This document shows, piece after piece, positions 20,785 through 31,392 of a stretch of DNA of 64,000 bases. Under the pieces are notes generated by a model, which had not been told where the DNA came from, did no database searches, and saw only the letters and a list, made by a program, of their open reading frames with translations. This stretch comes from Diploptera punctata (lineage: Eukaryota > Arthropoda > Insecta > Blattodea > Blaberidae): the NCBI GenBank assembly GCA_030220185.1, contig JASPKZ010009641.1:1-64000 (forward strand), written 5' to 3'. The position numbers and the translations under genes are program-made. Numbering within the stretch: the stretch's first letter is position 1; every line of letters begins with the position of its first letter.

Positions 20785-22037
20785 TTATAAATTAGGATGT
20801 GGTAGGTTTTATGCCTCTCACAATTCTACACTTGCATTCTTATGCCACTGATGCACTAAACACTTGTAAACACGTTTTGTACTGTTTTAAACATTTTGCA
20901 ACGATCTTCAAGCTATCTTTACAATATTTTATATTTATATATTTACGTAAAACATGATCGCGGATACATTACTTACTTTCAAATTTCCATGTTGACCCAA
21001 CGTTGCCACCATTCGAAAATAATTGGAAACCATATTTAGTGTTAGTGTACGTAAAATTAGTTTATAGTTCATTAAATAGTACGCATGTAAATTGTTTTGT
21101 TACGTTAGGATATGGGAAGTTGGTTTACGTCCATTTTTTTAAGCATTTGGGAATAAATAATATGCATGTAAATTGTAATCTTTAGTTAGCAAATGGCAAG
21201 TTAGTTTAACGTCCATTTTTTATGCATTCGGAAATGTATTCCCAAAGTTCGTAACGCCGACTGCAGAGCCATCTACCGGAGGCTATATTACCCATTACAG
21301 CAACTCGCGCATGCGCACTGCGATTCTGGGAACTTAGAAGAATTCGTCTGAGACATATAACCGACTTTTTCCATAAATTACGCGAATATTGGTTGGTTTT
21401 ATATGTATTTGCACAATACGTTAATACAGTTACCATTTGAGGCTGAGGTCTACAATTTGCCGATTACAATTTTTCATACATTCTTATGTCACTGTTGCAC
21501 TGCACACTTATAACATTTGTATTAATGTCAGGTAACGTTTTGTATATTTTAAACATTCCGTACGATTCTTAAGTATTTGGAAAAAGTCCGCTATTTGGGC
21601 TACGCCATTATAGATAGATACATTTTTTAATTCGTATTTTCCAGAGTATTCTTTAGTGGTTTCTCTCAAAATAAAGCGTTAATAATTCTTCGATTACACT
21701 AGTCTGCATGATATGAGATTACTGAAAACCAATATGTTGTATTAGTTCACTTTTTATACTGATTCCAGAACTGTTCTTAGTGTTCTTCTAACACGTACAT
21801 ATTTTTCACAATGGGCCTAATCTGTTTTCATATATTTATTGGTGAAAGCATATGTGCCAGACAATAATGAGTATTGTTGGAGGGAAATTAGTCAATTGAA
21901 GCCTGTAAGACTTCAGTTTGGCACAACTGCTGCTAAGGTTGTTATTGGGTGACTTTGGAAGTCACTTGCATTATCAATGCTGTTCTCATTTTCTCTCTCT
22001 AGTGTGACTGTAAGTATGGCAATGTCTACACCCTACA
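20785..22037. other. Unassigned DNA with degenerate repeats
   Basis: About 21000-21240 contains two to three decayed copies of a ~90-bp unit (ATGTAAATTG..TTAGTTTACGTCCATTTTTT). No gene is recognised in the rest. Confidence 0.5.
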
Positions 22038-22795
22038 CGCAAGTGTGTGAACAATCCTAAAGTTTTCTTCTATATTTGTGGAAATTATATAATGCTTAAG
22101 CAAAGAAAGGATATTACAGACTTTCTGAGAAAAAAGCTTACTATTCTTATTTTAACGTGAAACTTGATGACCAGGATAAGGTGTGGCACCGAACAAAGTT
22201 TGCCGCTATTGCGTTGAGAGGTTAAGATTGTGGACAAAAGGGAAGAAATCGTGCATCCCGTTTGCGATACCTATGGAGTGGAGGGAGCCTAAAGGCCACC
22301 TTCATGACTGTTAATCTGTTTGCTTAATGTTAGGGGTGTAATTAAAATTAAGAATTTAAAAATTAAGAACCAAATTGTATATCCAAACATCCTATCAGCC
22401 ATTAAGCCAGTTCCATATGGGAAAGAGCTGCCTGTCCTTCCAGCTGTTTTAGAGGTCCTGACAGAATATAATGTTGAAAGTGAACATGATGCAATCACTG
22501 ACAATATTAATGATATATATCAGCCTGAAGATGCCTTTACTCCACAACGGTTCTCTCAAAGTGGCCTTAATGATCTGGTTCGTGATCTGAATTTGACAAA
22601 GGAATCTGCAGAACTTATCTCACGGCTAAAAAGTAAGAATCTTCTGGAACCAGGAACACATTACTCATGGTATAGACACACAGAAAAAGAGCTAGACCCT
22701 AATTACAAGGCAATTGTGGAAAGTAAGAGATGGAGAGGAGGTACCAGGGAACATGGAATGAAACTACATTTCGATGTTGATGAGGGAGACTAAAA
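22038..22795 (+). pseudogene. Truncated copy of CACTG-element gene family
   Basis: A broken relative of the gene at 31839-33501. The N-terminal part reads RKCVNNP, a FYICG Cys motif, a YFNVKLDDQDK segment, CRYC, then IPFAIPMEWREPKGH. After a frame change near 22320 it continues to SAIKPVPYGKELPVLP, LNDLVRDLNLTKESAELISR and LKSKNLLEPGT-YSWYRHTEKE, ending at 22795 with GGTREHG. The C-terminal two thirds (with HGERFHQD in the other copy) is not present. The Cys pairs suggest a zinc-binding N-terminus. No terminal repeats were found around this copy. The function is not established by family knowledge I can name. Confidence 0.75.
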
Positions 22796-23210
22796 ATGGA
22801 GGAACTTCAAACAAGAGGTTTCAAAATTAATGGAACACTATTTACTTTGTGTTTTATTACAATATAGCCACAAAAGTATTAGGACAGTTCTGTACAGTAT
22901 TTTTAACATGTATTTTTATCAAATATTTATCTTGTGTGAAATGAAGTTTGAATATATTTGTGCTTGTATTAGCTAAGATGTGAAAATATAAATTCTTATT
23001 TTGTGCAAAAACCTGACGTGATAGACAAAAATGGAAATCATTTCTAGAATCACCTATTTTAAGTAAATCATCTGAGAAAAAGTTCTAAAATGCAGACTTG
23101 TGGTATCATCCAATTCAGATGATGATCCGAGTTTCAGTCTGTCCCTATAACTTATCTAACGTTGACGATGAAATTGTGCCATATTTTATATACTGATCAG
23201 TGTTCAATCT
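22796..23210. other. Unassigned DNA
   Basis: AT-rich with no ORF or repeat that I recognise. Confidence 0.5.
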
Positions 23211-23449
23211 CAGCAGTTCCCAAACTTTTTCGATTCGCGACCCCTTCCCAAGGATGATTCCAGAACATATTTTTGGAGAGGGGCCATGTGTTCGTGTAAA
23301 TTTTCGGGGGTGCATGGGTCTGCGTAAATTAACAAATAAATGGATTTGTAAATTTTAGAGTGCTAATAACATGTTTTAAAACTATTTTGAGCAGTTTCTA
23401 AACAGTATTTAGTTATTAAACCTAATATCACAACTCTTATATTGTAAGT

Positions 23450-24564
23450 CTTAAGATCAAACAATAAACTAAGCGTATGCTTCCTTCGCACCTTTCTGTA
23501 TTTCAGTGACTGCACCGACAGCTTCAGAAGTCATTACAGTACATCTGTCGTTACCAATTCCTACACAGTTGTTTAAGTCTAGGGACAGTTATTGCAGTAT
23601 GTTTACAACAATCTCTCCCTAAGCCTCCCCAATTAGGCTTCGTTCACTATTTGGGTCTTGATCTGCATTGACATTTGTAATCCTCTCATAAGCGTCAATA
23701 AATTTGACGAAATCTTCACGAATCCCATTTTTATAAAAAATATCTCATGTTCAAAGAAAACTGTTTTGTATTAGAAAATATGTTGTATCGTCAAATGTAA
23801 CAAAATATTACTTAGCATTCCTTATTTAATTAAGTATTGTATCTGCTATTTCTTCATCACAGCATGTTATTAATTGGTTTTATGTTGTATGCGGTTCTTG
23901 AAGCGTCGCCGCTTAAGATTTTCGTCTCTTGCAGACGCTCTAAATCCTAACAATTCTCTAAAATTACCCTCATTACGGGGCCTAGTCATTTCGTCAAGAC
24001 GGACATAATCTCGGTAGAAGTCTCTCTTTGTTTTCATTTATTTGTTGATGTCGTTGAGTATTTACCTGACATTCAACATCCTTTTGTGGGTTATGGTAGT
24101 TTTGCATGAAGTTTGCTTCAACACATATATTTTGGTAAGAAGTGTATTCATGTGACTGTAAGTGTCCATTTTTCCCTAAAAGCATGGCGAATGATGTCAA
24201 CGGTAGGGTGACAAAGTTTTGCGCTCTCATTCCTTTATACGGCCACACTTTTCTTCAGCAAACAGCGTACATAACTTACAAAACAACCAATGTTTCGTGT
24301 GGGAAAGAGATAGCCAATTCCTTTGTTCCAAGTGCCGATGGCCCAAATAGCATTTCAACTCTTTCCCATCTTTTTTGGTAAAGTGGATGTGGGAATATGA
24401 CTTTGGTGGTTCCCAAGATCGTTCCAATAATTGACACTTTGTATATTCATTGGTCTTTTTTTTACAAGAATCCTTATATCGTTGGCGAAAATAGTGTTAC
24501 TGCTAGTCGATTCCAATACAGATGTATTTTGGTTTTCATTGCTAGTTGGCTCTCCAATGTTCAT
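23450..24564 (-). pseudogene. hAT transposase (TTF/ZMYM-type N-terminus), inactivated
   Basis: Minus strand order: a TTF-type zinc-finger-like region at 24427-24230 (RNWLSLSHTKHWLFCKLCTLF), then a SHEYTSY-x-N segment with VECQVNTQRHQQINENKERL. GNFRELLGFRAS-DENLK follows at about 23960-23900, and a catalytic-domain-like stretch FVKFIDAYE...LDLNNCVGIGNDRCTVMTS near 23690-23500. These are successive blocks of the hAT family related to 52-kDa-repressor/ZMYM-like proteins. Several frameshifts and stops occur (for example near 24000 and 23880). The C-terminal dimerisation domain is not seen. Confidence 0.7.
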
Positions 24565-24800
24565 ATTCAGATTATCGTTAAGTCCAACTACATTGAAATA
24601 ATTTGAAAAAAAGTAGTACTATTATGATATAATCAATCAACGTAATAATGTGTATTATATCTTTGTATAGGTGTTTCCCGTGTTTCACTGCTGTTATGTC
24701 ATTTCTGTACATTTTCTTAAGTATGAATTTATTTGGTTTGGGTTCGAGCGTTTCCGGTCATTTCCAAATTCCCAAAATAATGAACGGAATATTAATAATG

Positions 24801-25187
24801 GAGTCCACCGCTGTGGTCTCGAGGTAGCGTGCTGCCTCGTCACGCTGCGGGCCCGGGTTCGATCCACGCTCTGGACAGATTTTCTGGGTGAGGTATTCAT
24901 CGGGGTTTTTCCTCACCTGTAAGACGAATGTCAGGAAAACTTTTAAGGGCCCAAACGGTCCCCGAAATCATATGGCTATCGCAATCCTCATCATTCATAT
25001 TCATCTTAGATTAAGCTTAGGATTAGGGACTCACTTGGCGCACCACTATCATCATCACCCATCATATCATCGGGGCAACATAACCCCGCCTTCCAGGCGC
25101 CCCAACCTCAGAAGTGCATTACAAGTACTCCATACCAGGAGAGAACATCAGGAATGTCGAAAGACAAAATGGGGTATTTACAAAAAA
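24801..25187 (+). repeat. tRNA-derived SINE with target duplication, family B
   Basis: Box A-like TGGTCTCGAGGTAGCGTGC (about 24813) and box B GGGTTCGATCC (about 24855), a body of about 300 bp, and an A-rich tail. It is flanked by AATAATG at 24794-24800 and 25188-25194. It has inserted into the hAT remnant. A reading frame across it is non-coding. Confidence 0.8.
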
Positions 25188-25744
25188 AATAATGATTGAA
25201 TATAGTCATATATTAAGATTTGCGTAACGTACAACTCCTCAGACCCTACTCTACCCTAAGTTGGTACTGTGTAAGTAATTTTAAATGTATGAGACGAAAA
25301 AAGAAGTTTTAACCAAATGTTTAGTTACACAGAGATGTGCCTGTAAAATATCATAAGAATAACTCTAAATAGTATTTAACATGGATACATTTACATCATG
25401 AGTTAGAGGTTCCTTAGGTACACAGTTTACGTTATCCGTCTATAAAACAGTTCAGTGTAATGTTTTATTAAAAGCAACAACATTCTTATATCAATAAATT
25501 GGGGTCCGAGAAACTTTTTTGTGTAAGGTCAGGCCGAGAAACGTTACGCCACTGTCTATTAATAAAGTTTTACTTTGTATAAACCAATTAAGAGGGGTTG
25601 TCACTTATATACAAAGCAAAGAGTTTAGATATTTATTTTTATTTTAATAATCTGCGTTTCTTTCTGAAAATTTATTGTATATCAAACACAATTCGATGCC
25701 ACCACCTATCTTTAATCTGGAAAACGTACATAATATTAAATAAA

Positions 25745-26215
25745 TAATAGTTTTAAAAACCTAAAACAACACGCTTTATTAGAAAACCGAACTAAAAATG
25801 AAAAATAATTTTAATTTCCAACACGCTTGGGATAAAATCAAAGTGGTCAACAAAAAAATCATGTCCAATACATATACAATAAAACTAGAGTTATCAACAA
25901 AAAAGAAAATAATCTTACCATCAAAAGCGTGGGGTGCTCTATATCAATTAACATATTTGATAATAAACAGATATTGGCAAAAGTAAAGTCTGCAATAAGA
26001 AAATGTAAAAATCATAAACAGCACCCCACCCTTTAGTTGGTAAAATTATTTTATTTTTGTTGATAACTCTAGTTTTATTCTATATGTGTTGGAGATGATA
26101 TTTTTGTTGACCACTTTAATTTTTTAACAAGCGTGTTGGAAATTAAACTTATTTTTCATTGTTTAGTTCGGTTTTCTAATAAAGCGTGTTGTTTTAGTTT
26201 TTTAAACATATTATT
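25745..26215. repeat. Long hairpin, ~185-bp arms (long type)
   Basis: Inverted arms begin and end with ACACGCTTTATTAG / CTAATAAAGCGTGT (25769 and 26189). Each arm has three CACGC motifs (ACACGCTTTATT, ACACGCTTGGG, CCACGC..TT). The AAAGTGGTCAAC...TTATCAACAAAAAG block is present in both arms. A ~100-nt A/T-rich spacer separates them. Confidence 0.88.
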
Positions 26216-26331
26216 TATTTTTTATTTTTTAGATTTAATATCTTACAGAATAAGATCAAAAAGTAAATACCTTTAAATTCGATACAATTGTAGTATGAGC
26301 TAGAAGTAATACTCTTCTAAAAAAATTATTC

Positions 26332-26406
26332 CAGCCAGATTTGAACCAGCGACCTATGGACTGCTAAAATTATATAGAGCTCACCTCTCTATCAGCTGAG
26401 CTCTTA
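26332..26406 (-). pseudogene. tRNA-Tyr-like segment with intron
   Basis: Minus strand: GAGCTCAGCTGATAGAG (box A region), an intron-bearing anticodon arm, CCATAGGTCGCTGGTTCAAA (T arm). The anticodon GTA is lost in this copy. Confidence 0.6.
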
Positions 26407-26797
26407 CAACGATTGACTAACAAGTCGACAAGTCCGCAACCAATTATACCAGATTTCATTTTTATTTTTTATTTTATGATGATTCTGGCCAAGATTTTAT
26501 GAGCAAAATATGCAATTATTGTATTGTCACTGGTCCTTTATAAGTATACAAAGTTTTAAGATGACCCAATGTTTCTAAGTGGGTGAAAACGGTGTTCAAA
26601 TATTCCGTTACATAGATACAAAGACACTTTTTTTTATTTTCTGACAATTTTGGCCAGAATTTTAGAAACACATATGTAAATATTGTATTGTCACAGGTCC
26701 TTTACAAGTATACGAAGTTTCAAGACGTTCCAATGTTTCTAAGTGTGTGGAATTCGTGCTCCAATATTCCATTACATAGATACAAAGCCACTTTTTT

Positions 26798-27540
26798 ACA
26801 CGCTTTATATTAGCTTGACCTATATCTTTGTATCCATCTATCTATCTATCTACCAATATATCTATCTATCTATCTATATATCTATCTATCTATATATCTA
26901 TCTATCTATGTAACGGAATCTTCAACGCGAATTTTACCCACTTAAAATAATTGGATCTACTTGAAACTTTGTATACTTGTAAAGGACCCGTGACAATACA
27001 ATAGTTTCATTATTATTTTCTAAAATCCTGGTCAGAATCATCAGAAAATCAAAATACAATAATATCGAATTTAGAGATATTTACATTTTTATCTTATTCT
27101 GTAAAATACTAAATAAAAAAATAAATAATAGTTTTAAAACACTAAAACAACACGCTTTATTAGAAAAGCGAACAAAAATGAAAAATAATTTTAATTTCCA
27201 ACACGATTGGGATAAAATTTAAGTGGTCAACAAAATATATTCTCCAATACATATAGAATAAATCTAGAGTTATCAACAAAAAGAAAATAATTTTACCCTC
27301 AAAAGCGTGGGGTGCTCTTTATGATTTTTACATTTTTTTTCTTAGAGACTTTACTTTTACCAATATCTGTTTATTATCAAATATATTATTTGATATAAAG
27401 CACCCCACGCTTTTGATGGTAAAATTATTATCTTTTTGTTGATAACTCTAGATATATTCTATATGTATTGGAGATGATTTTTTGTTGTTGACCACTTTAA
27501 TTTTATCCCAAGCGTGTTCGAAATTAAAATTATTTTTTTT
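26798..27540 (+). repeat. Composite repeat, unit 2 (plus, lacks tRNA)
   Basis: Starts ACACGCTTTATATTAGCTTGACC, a TATC tract (about 26825-26908), one module (26908-27070), then jumps straight to the AT-rich spacer and a long-type hairpin (27120-27540). The outer end of its right arm is cut off exactly where unit 3 begins. Confidence 0.8.
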
Positions 27541-27595
27541 ACACGCTTTATATTAGCTTGACCTGTATCTATCTATCTGTCTATCTATCTATCGA

Positions 27596-28070
27596 CTGGA
27601 AATGGTCAAAATTGCCTACCTCCGAAGAGTACTTAGGGTTTCAAGGTCAACGAGCTCCCGACTCATATACCATCTAACCAAAACTGACTTCTTCATCAGA
27701 GAAATAGCGTTACAATATAACCTCCCATGCACCCCGGCCTATGAAGCACACATAAGAGAGATATAAGACAAAGCAGAGGATATAGACCGCGGATTCTTCC
27801 TGACCCCAGCGATGAACACCGACGAATGGAAGGAACCAAACTTCTCCCTACACGTGTTCACGAGGAACGCCACACATGGATTCCACTACAGAGTATGTAA
27901 CTTAAAAGGGTTCCACTTCGCATCGAACCAGTGTCTCTGCAAGCTATGCGACCAAAAATGTCAACAATACCACCTTATTGACTGCATAGCAAGAAGTAAG
28001 CCTTTAAAATTCTGTGCTGATGACAATAACTTCCAGTAATTGTATTATAATGTACACAGTGTGTTTAGTA
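27596..28070 (+). pseudogene. Non-LTR retrotransposon-like C-terminal fragment
   Basis: Open from about 27600 with one stop near 27763. It encodes AYLRRVLRVSRSTSSRLIYH, a NLPCTPAYEAHIREI segment and AMNTDEWKEPNFSLHVFTRN, ending with a Cys-rich CLCKLCDQKCQQYHLIDC motif. The mix of a basic region, a helical stretch and C-x2-C...H..C near a C-terminus is LINE-like, but I cannot place the clade; a captured host gene is possible. It lies precisely between TATC repeats on both sides and is GC-richer than the flanks. Confidence 0.4.
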
Positions 28071-28604
28071 AATCTTTATATATCTATCTATCGATCTATC
28101 TATGTAACGGAATCTTTCAACGCAATTTTCACCCACTTAAAATCACTGGATCGACTTGAAAATTTGTATACTTGTAAAAGACCCGTGACAATACATTAAT
28201 TTCATACTTTGTACCTAAAATCATGCCCAGAATCATCAGAAAATAAAAAAAAGTGTCTTTGTATCTATGTAACGGAAATTGTGAACACGACTTGAAACAA
28301 TGTATAACTGTAAAGGAACTCTGACAATACAATAATTTCATATTTTTTTTCTAAAATCCTGGCCAGAATCATCAGAAAATCAAAAAAGTGTCTTCATACT
28401 TATGTAACGGAATCTTCGAACAAGATTTTCACCGACTTAGAAACATTGGATCGACTTGAAACTTTGTATACTTGTAAAGAACCCGTGACACTACAATAAT
28501 TTCATATTTAGTTTCTAAAAACCTTACCACAATCATCAGAAAATAAAAAAATAAAACTGGTATAATTGGTTGCGGACTTGTCGACTTTTTAGTCGATCGT
28601 TGTA

Positions 28605-28680
28605 AGAGCTCAGTTGGTAGAGCGGTGAACTAGTGGTATATAATTTCAGTAATCCATAGATCTCTGATTCATATCCGGCT
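28605..28680 (+). pseudogene. tRNA-Tyr-like segment with intron
   Basis: GAGCTCAGTTGGTAGAGCGG, then GAACTAGTGGTATATAATTT (anticodon arm with intron, GTA damaged), ATCCATAG and a mutated T arm. Confidence 0.6.
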
Positions 28681-28800
28681 GAGGAGGATTTTTTAGAAGT
28701 GTATTACTTTTAGCTCATACTACAATAGTACCGAATTTAAAGATATTTACATTTTTATCTTATTCTGTAAAATATTAAAACTAAGTAATAAAAAATAAAT

Positions 28801-29131
28801 AATAGTTTTAAAAAACTAAAACAACACGCTTTATTAGAAAACCGTACTAAAAAAATTAAAAATAATTTTAATTTCCAACACGCTTGGGATAAATAATTTT
28901 ACCATCAAAAGCGTGGGGTGCTTTATGATTTTTAAATTTCCTTCTTAGAGACTTTACTTGTACGAATCTGTTAATTATCAAATATACTAATTGATAAAGA
29001 GCACTCCACGCTTTTGATGGTAAAATTATTTATCCGAAGCGTGTTGGAAATTAAAATTATTTTTCATTTTTTTAGTTCGGTTTTCTAATAAAGCGTGTTT
29101 TTTTGTTTTTTTTTAAACTATTATTTATATA
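28801..29131. repeat. Hairpin, short type
   Basis: Arms as in the long type but each lacks the same ~80-bp internal block: the left reads GGGATAAATAATTTTACC, the right GGTAAAATTATTTATCC. The spacer is conserved. Confidence 0.88.
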
Positions 29132-29190
29132 GTTCGGTTTTCTAATAAAGCGTGTTGTTTTAGTTTTTCAAAACTATTATTTATTTGATT

Positions 29191-29525
29191 TTCTGATGAT
29201 TGTGAAAAAGATATTAGAAAACAAAATGAAATTATAGTATTGTCACGGGTCCTTTACAAGTATACAAAGTTTCAAGTCAATCCAATGTTTCTAAGTGGGT
29301 GAAAATTGTGTTCAAAGATTCCGTTACGTAGATACAAAGACACCTTTTTTATTTTCTGATGATTCTAGCAAGGATTTTAGAAAAAAATTAAATTAGTGTA
29401 TTGTCAAGGGTCCTTTACAAGTATACAATGTTTAAAGTCGATCCAATGATTTTAAGTGGGTGAAAATCGCGTTGAAAAATTCCGTTACAATAGATAGATA
29501 CAGGTAAAGCTAATATAAAACGTGT
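29191..29525 (-). repeat. Composite repeat, unit 4 (minus, partial)
   Basis: Two modules and a short TATC remnant, ending at GCTAATATAAAACGTGT (29525), the inverted counterpart of the ACACGC unit start. Together with unit 3 it forms an inverted pair sharing one hairpin. Confidence 0.75.
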
Positions 29526-29694
29526 AAGAACACAATAATCTCATACGTTCCTATGGTGCAGTAAAATCTATTAATCTCTAGAAAGGTTGTTGTAGTTGTC
29601 TCATTAAACATCTAAGAACGCAGGAATAGGATGTGACATATCCCATTAGAATTTGATGAAATATATAACAAATCAATATTTTTTACACGCTTTA

Positions 29695-30460
29695 TATTAC
29701 TTTGACCTGCATCTATCTATTTTGTAACGGATTCTTTTAACGCGATTTTCACCCACTCAAAATCATTGGATCGACTTGAAACTTTGTATACTTGTAAAGA
29801 ACCCGTGACAATACAATATTTTCATATTTTGTTTCTAAAATCCTGGCCAGAATCATCAGAAAATCAAAGAAATGAGAACTGGTGTAATAGGTTGCGGACT
29901 TGTCGACTTTTAGTCAATCGTTATAAGAGCTCTCTTGGTAGAGCGGTGAACTCTAGTGGTATATAATTTCAGTAATCTATAGGTCGCTGGTTTGAATCCG
30001 GCTGGGAGTTCTTTTTAGAAAAGTATTACTTTTGGCTCATACTGAAACAGTATCGAATTTAAAGATATTTACATTTTCATATTATTCTGCAAAATATTAA
30101 AACTAAAAAATAAAATAATAAATAATAGTTTTAAAAAACTAAAACAACACGCTTTATTAGAAAACCGAACTAAAAAATTAAAAATATTTTTAATTTCCAT
30201 CACGCTTGGGATAAATAATTTTACCATAAAAAACGTGGGGTGCTTTTTATGATTTTTGTATTTTCTTCTTAGAGACTTTACTTTTACCAATATCTGTTTA
30301 TTATCAAATATATTAATTGATAATGAGCATCCCACGCTTGTGATGGTAAAATTATTTATCCCAAGCGTGATGGAAATTAAAATTATTTTTCATTTTTTTA
30401 GTTCGGTTTTCTAATAAAGCCTATCGTTTTAGTTTTTTTAAAACTATTATTTATTATAAT
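29695..30460 (+). repeat. Composite repeat, unit 5 (plus), compact form
   Basis: ACACGC start (29695), a very short TATC tract, one module, a tRNA-Tyr-like segment (29926-30005), and a short-type hairpin (30121-30454). The smallest complete unit (about 765 bp). 30460-30708 has no recognisable feature. Confidence 0.82.
29926..30005 (+). pseudogene. tRNA-Tyr-like segment with intron
   Basis: GGTAGAGCGGTGAACTCTAG, intron GGTATATAATTTCAGTA, ATCTATAGGTCGCTGG and TTTGAATCCGGC. The T arm is well kept; the anticodon reads CTA rather than GTA. Confidence 0.62.
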
Positions 30461-30708
30461 TTAACTATATTATATTAACTGGAAAGCGATGTATCATATA
30501 AAGAAATTATGTAAAATGTCAAACTTGTCGACGATTTTTAGCGCACTGCTTTTTCCACTTTATGCTGAGAAAAAAATATATCAAAGTTGACGAAAAAATA
30601 ATTGCATTTCCAGTTCTGACACTAGCGTCTTCAACCTTCAAGAAGCATTTATTTATTTTTTCGATCTTTTTTCGCGAAGATACAGCCACTTAAAAAGTAC
30701 CTACTTTT

Positions 30709-31392
30709 ACACGCTTTATATTAGCTTGACCTGTATCTATCTCACTATCTATCTATCTATCTGTCTGTCTGTCTATCTATCTATCTGTCTATATGTCTAT
30801 CTGTCTGTCTATCTATCTATCTATCTATCCATCTATCTGTCTATCTATCAATCTAGCAATCTATCTATCTATCCATCTATCTATCTATCTATCTATCTAT
30901 CTATATATCTATTTATCTATCTATCTATCTATGTAACGGAATCTTTCAACACGATTTTCACCCACTTAAAATCATTGGATCGACTTGAAATGTTGTATAC
31001 TTGTAAAAGACCCGAGACAATACAATAATTTCATATTTTGTTTCTAAAATAATGGCCAGAATCATCACAAAAAAGAGTGTCTTTGTATCTATGTAACGGA
31101 ATTTTGAACACGATTTTCACCCACTTACTAACATTGGATAAACTTGAAACTTTGTATACGTGTAAAGGACCCGTGACAATACAATAATTTCATATTTATT
31201 TTCTAAAATCCTGGCCAGAATCATCAGAAAATAAAAAAAAGCGTCCTTGTATCTATGTAACGGAATTTTAACAAGATTTTCACACTTTCAGAAACATTGG
31301 ATCGACTTGAAAATTTGTATACTTGTAAAGGGCCCGTGACAATATAATATGTTCATATTTGATTGTAAAATCCTGGCCAGAATCGTCAATAA
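30709..31392 (+). repeat. Composite repeat, unit 6 left part, with long TATC tract
   Basis: ACACGC start (30709), TATC/TGTC microsatellite of about 200 bp (30735-30931), and four module copies up to the TAA target site (31390-31392) where the CACTG element interrupts. The microsatellite frame translates as Ile/Tyr/Leu/Ser repeats and is not a gene. The unit resumes at 33676. Confidence 0.85.

Larger units (their letters stand above)
23211..25554 (-). mobile_element. Decayed hAT-type transposon (boundaries tentative)
   Basis: The left end CAGCAGTTCCCAAACTTTTT, followed by a CGCGACCCC phrase, is a typical hAT terminus. A candidate right end is the complement of 25500-25554 (CAGTGGCGTAACGTTTCTCG). 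The transposase between is minus-strand and a SINE is nested at 24801-25187. The two ends match only weakly and I see no 8-bp target duplication, so the right boundary could be wrong. Confidence 0.5.
25745..26797 (-). repeat. Composite tRNA-Tyr/hairpin repeat, unit 1 (minus)
   Basis: In unit orientation (right to left): two ~165-bp modules (26790-26460: TATGTAACGGAAT..., CCCACTTAGAAACATTGG, ACTTGTAAAGGACC..., CCAGAATCATCAGAAAAT-like), a tRNA-Tyr-like segment (26406-26332), an AT-rich spacer, and a full-length hairpin (26215-25745). It abuts unit 2 head to head at 26797/26798. The left margin is approximate. Confidence 0.8.
27541..29190 (+). repeat. Composite repeat, unit 3 (plus), with LINE fragment in its microsatellite
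   Basis: ACACGC start at 27541, a TATC tract split by a coding fragment (27596-28070), three modules (starting about 28101, 28266, 28399), a tRNA-Tyr-like segment (28605-28680), and a short-type hairpin (28801-29131) followed by an extra right-arm end (29132-29190). It is joined through that end to the minus unit 4. Confidence 0.8.

Noticed and set aside
24888..25199. 103-codon frame in the SINE
   Set aside because: Lies inside a tRNA-derived SINE with target duplication; non-coding.
25500..25554. Confident right end of the hAT element
   Set aside because: CAGTGGCG looks like a hAT end, but it does not match the left end well and no 8-bp duplication was found; kept only as tentative.
26460..26790. 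Regular ~165-bp spacing considered as a CRISPR-like array
   Set aside because: Units are contiguous tandem copies without unique spacers, in eukaryotic DNA with spliced genes.
30726..31028. Open frame with Tyr-Leu-Ser-Ile repeats
   Set aside because: It is the translation of the TATC microsatellite plus a repeat module; no coding signal.
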